Assembly (NCBI GenBank): GCA_007119305.1
Contig: SKPY01000274.1
Coordinates: forward strand, 1 to 6,364
Reading direction: 5' to 3'
DNA: 6,364 nt
From: Nitriliruptorales bacterium
GTDB taxonomy: Bacteria > Actinomycetota > Nitriliruptoria > Euzebyales > Egibacteraceae
This document shows, one piece after another, positions 4,677 through 6,364 of the stretch. The notes under the pieces are model-generated. The model searched no databases, was not told where the DNA came from, and was given only the letters and a program-made list of their open reading frames with translations. The translations under genes were made by a program, and so were the position numbers. How positions within the stretch are numbered: the first letter of the stretch is position 1; every line of letters begins with the position of its first letter.

Positions 4677-6364
4677 ATGCATGCGTTCGTGCGGGTTCTG
4701 CTGTGCCTCGCCCTGCTGACCTCGGTCCCGGCGGTCACCGCGGCCACGGCCGGCACGACCACGAAGCTCGCGTCGATGCCGAGCGGGGGCGCTGTCGAGC
4801 GGGCGCGGATCGCGCCGGACGACAGCAGCGTGCTGTACCTGGCGCGCCCCACCTCCCCGGGCATCACCCAGGCGTGGACCGTGTACCTGCACGAGGGCGC
4901 GCAGCCGGTGCTGCTCAGCAAGGCCGCCGACGGGACCCTGATCGACGTGACGTGGGCGAGGTTCTCCAGCGACAGCCAGCACGTCTTCTTCGCCGGCAGC
5001 CGTCGCGAGGAGGGCCTGGTCAGGTACGCGCTGTACCGGGCCCCGGTCGACGGCGGCGCCCCCCCGACGCCACTCAGCGACCTCCGCACCGGGCAGGTCG
5101 GTGGCCTGCGAGAGACCCCGGACGGAACCACGCTCGTCTACGTCCACAGCCACAGGACGTTCAGTGGGGGTCGCCAGATGTGGGCGGTCCCCGCGAACGG
5201 CACGGCCGCGGACGCCGTCGAGATCGCCATCGGGGTGTACAGCCTCCTCCACGTCACCGACGAGGAGGTGATCTACCACGGCGGACCGCTGTACCGGGTC
5301 CCGCTGTGGGGGCCGGAGTCGGCACGGGTCCAGCTCAGCCAGGGAGCGATCGGCATCTCTTCGATGGTCACCCCCGACGGGGCCTTCGTGCTGTTCGAGG
5401 CAGACCACGACGGCAACGGGAAGACGGACCTGTGGAGCGTCCCGGCTGACGGGTCGTCGAGCGATGTCGTCCAGCTCAACCGCTCGCTCGGCCCGGACGA
5501 GCGGCTGGGGTGGGACGTGCAGGTGTCGGGGGACAACCAGCGGGTGCTCTACACGATCGAGACCAGCCAGGTGAACGATCCCAAACCCCTGTACAGCGTG
5601 CCGGTCCGCGGCCCGGCGTCCAGCAGCGTGCAGCTCAACGGCGGCCTCGGCGAGGACTCGGCTGTCGAGTCGTTCACGAGCACGCCCGACGGCTCGCGAG
5701 CGGTCTTCGTGCCCCGAGAACGCTACGACGGCCCGCAGAAGGTCGTCGTCGTCCCCATCGCCGGGCCGGCCAGCGCGGCCGTGCAGCTCAGCTGGGACCA
5801 CTACGAGGGCGAGCGGCTCTTCCCGGTGGTGAACGCGACGGGCACCAGAGTGCTCTACACGGTGCAGTGGTCCCCCGACCACCGGTCGATCGCGCTGTTC
5901 AGCGTCCCGGTCGACGGCTCGTCGGAGGCAGTGGTCCTCGTCGGCGAGCACCACAGATGGAGCCTGACGGCCGACGGTTCCGAGGTGCTCTACACCGCCG
6001 GTGACCTCTACCGGATCCCGGTCGACGGGCCGATCGACGCCGCGGTGCGGCTGAACGACCCCCTGGCTGAAGGTGGATGGGTCCGCGGGGGCTGGGACGC
6101 CACTGCCGACGGGCGGATCGTCGTGTACCTCGCCGACCAGGACACGGCCGGGGTCGTGGAGCTCTACGCCGCCGGCACGCTGCCACCGGCGCCCTCACCG
6201 TCGCCGTCGCCGCCACCCACACCGACGGACGCCGTCACCCGGCTCGCCGGGGCGGACCGGTTCGCGACCGCGGCGGCGATCTCCGCGGCGACCTTCCCCG
6301 ACGGCGCCCCGGTGGCGTACGTGGCCGTGGGCGGCAACTTCCCCGACGCCCTCGCGGGCGGCCC
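4677..6364 (+). CDS. Secreted beta-propeller protein with C-terminal cell-wall-binding repeat (CWB2), truncated by window end
   Basis: The frame is open from ATG 4677 to the window edge (562 codons), so the true C-terminus lies outside. Residues 1-25 form a Sec-type signal peptide: a short basic start, hydrophobic RVLLCLALLTSVPAV, then Ala-rich cleavage options after A22 or A25. C10 is not in a lipobox. Residues about 40-500 hold roughly ten degenerate repeats of the TolB/PD40 type. Each is built around TPDGTxxVY or a variant, followed by LYSVPVDG-like and VQLN-like stretches; anchors fall near 147, 194, 231, 283, 335, 385, 431 and 476. A low-complexity PSPSPSPPPTPT linker occupies about 503-517. 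VTRLAGADRFATAAAIS from 520 and GGNFPDALAGG at the end are classic CWB2, normally present as three repeats of about 90 residues. The protein is therefore probably exported and held non-covalently on the cell wall. No catalytic motif is visible; a binding or sensing role is inferred. Confidence 0.92.
   Translation, partial: MHAFVRVLLCLALLTSVPAVTAATAGTTTKLASMPSGGAVERARIAPDDSSVLYLARPTSPGITQAWTVYLHEGAQPVLLSKAADGTLIDVTWARFSSDSQHVFFAGSRREEGLVRYALYRAPVDGGAPPTPLSDLRTGQVGGLRETPDGTTLVYVHSHRTFSGGRQMWAVPANGTAADAVEIAIGVYSLLHVTDEEVIYHGGPLYRVPLWGPESARVQLSQGAIGISSMVTPDGAFVLFEADHDGNGKTDLWSVPADGSSSDVVQLNRSLGPDERLGWDVQVSGDNQRVLYTIETSQVNDPKPLYSVPVRGPASSSVQLNGGLGEDSAVESFTSTPDGSRAVFVPRERYDGPQKVVVVPIAGPASAAVQLSWDHYEGERLFPVVNATGTRVLYTVQWSPDHRSIALFSVPVDGSSEAVVLVGEHHRWSLTADGSEVLYTAGDLYRIPVDGPIDAAVRLNDPLAEGGWVRGGWDATADGRIVVYLADQDTAGVVELYAAGTLPPAPSPSPSPPPTPTDAVTRLAGADRFATAAAISAATFPDGAPVAYVAVGGNFPDALAGG
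5115..6140 (+). repeat. Degenerate PD40/TolB-like propeller repeats within the exported protein
   Basis: The best-conserved repeats start near 5115, 5367, 5523, 5679, 5829, 5968 and 6103, a period of roughly 135-160 bases (45-52 residues). Each has a [TS]xDG turn, a VxY/VxF strand, and an L[YWF]xVPxDG strand, usually followed by VQLN or VRLN. Conservation is at the protein level and not obviously at the DNA level, as in an old propeller and not a recent tandem duplication. Confidence 0.75.

Noticed and set aside
4509..5954. Minus-strand frame of 481 codons opposite the exported protein
   Set aside because: The plus strand carries a signal peptide, propeller repeats and a CWB2 domain in one uninterrupted frame. 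The opposing translation is Arg/Asp/His-rich without domain character and only reflects codon bias.

Overview
The window is very GC-rich, with strong third-position G/C bias in every real gene, which points to a high-GC actinobacterium. Two features support this: a CstA–small protein–CC-terminal protein–ArsA-type ATPase gene run, and an exported protein ending in a cell-wall-binding repeat 2 (CWB2) domain. CWB2 proteins are abundant in deep-branching actinobacteria such as Nitriliruptoria (Euzebya/Egibacter-like). The lineage is an inference; no rRNA or marker gene is present.

Layout. (1) Positions 2-2567, plus strand: an operon-like run of the 3' part of cstA (peptide/pyruvate transporter family), a 140-aa protein with a Cys-Cys-Gly motif, a 91-aa protein ending in Cys-Cys-stop, and a 330-aa ArsA/Get3-family ATPase. 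The last three overlap at their stop/start codons (TGATG and TTGA), so they are probably translationally coupled. (2) Positions 2578-4196, minus strand: an unrecognised 185-aa protein and, upstream of it, a zinc-independent NADPH:quinone oxidoreductase of the Qor family. A hairpin separates them. The ATPase and the unknown gene converge with a 10-base gap, and a GC-rich hairpin spans that gap. (3) Positions 4197-4676: a gene-poor stretch that diverges from qor. It holds a promoter-like sequence, a good ribosome binding site and about 29 codons that look like the N-terminus of an S9 (prolyl-oligopeptidase) family peptidase. The rest of that gene is missing, and two strong hairpins follow. (4) From 4677 to the window end, plus strand: a secreted protein with a signal peptide, about ten TolB/PD40-like beta-propeller repeats, a Pro/Ser/Thr linker and the first part of a CWB2 domain, cut off by the window edge.

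Working together. The clearest functional unit is region 1. CstA genes in other bacteria are accompanied by a small YbdD-type protein that also ends in Cys-Cys. Here the CstA gene is followed by two different small proteins with vicinal cysteines and a soluble ArsA/Get3-like ATPase. This suggests a cysteine-pair-based partner system for the ATPase, perhaps acting on or with the transporter. That role is inferred, not demonstrated. The other genes look like independent units.
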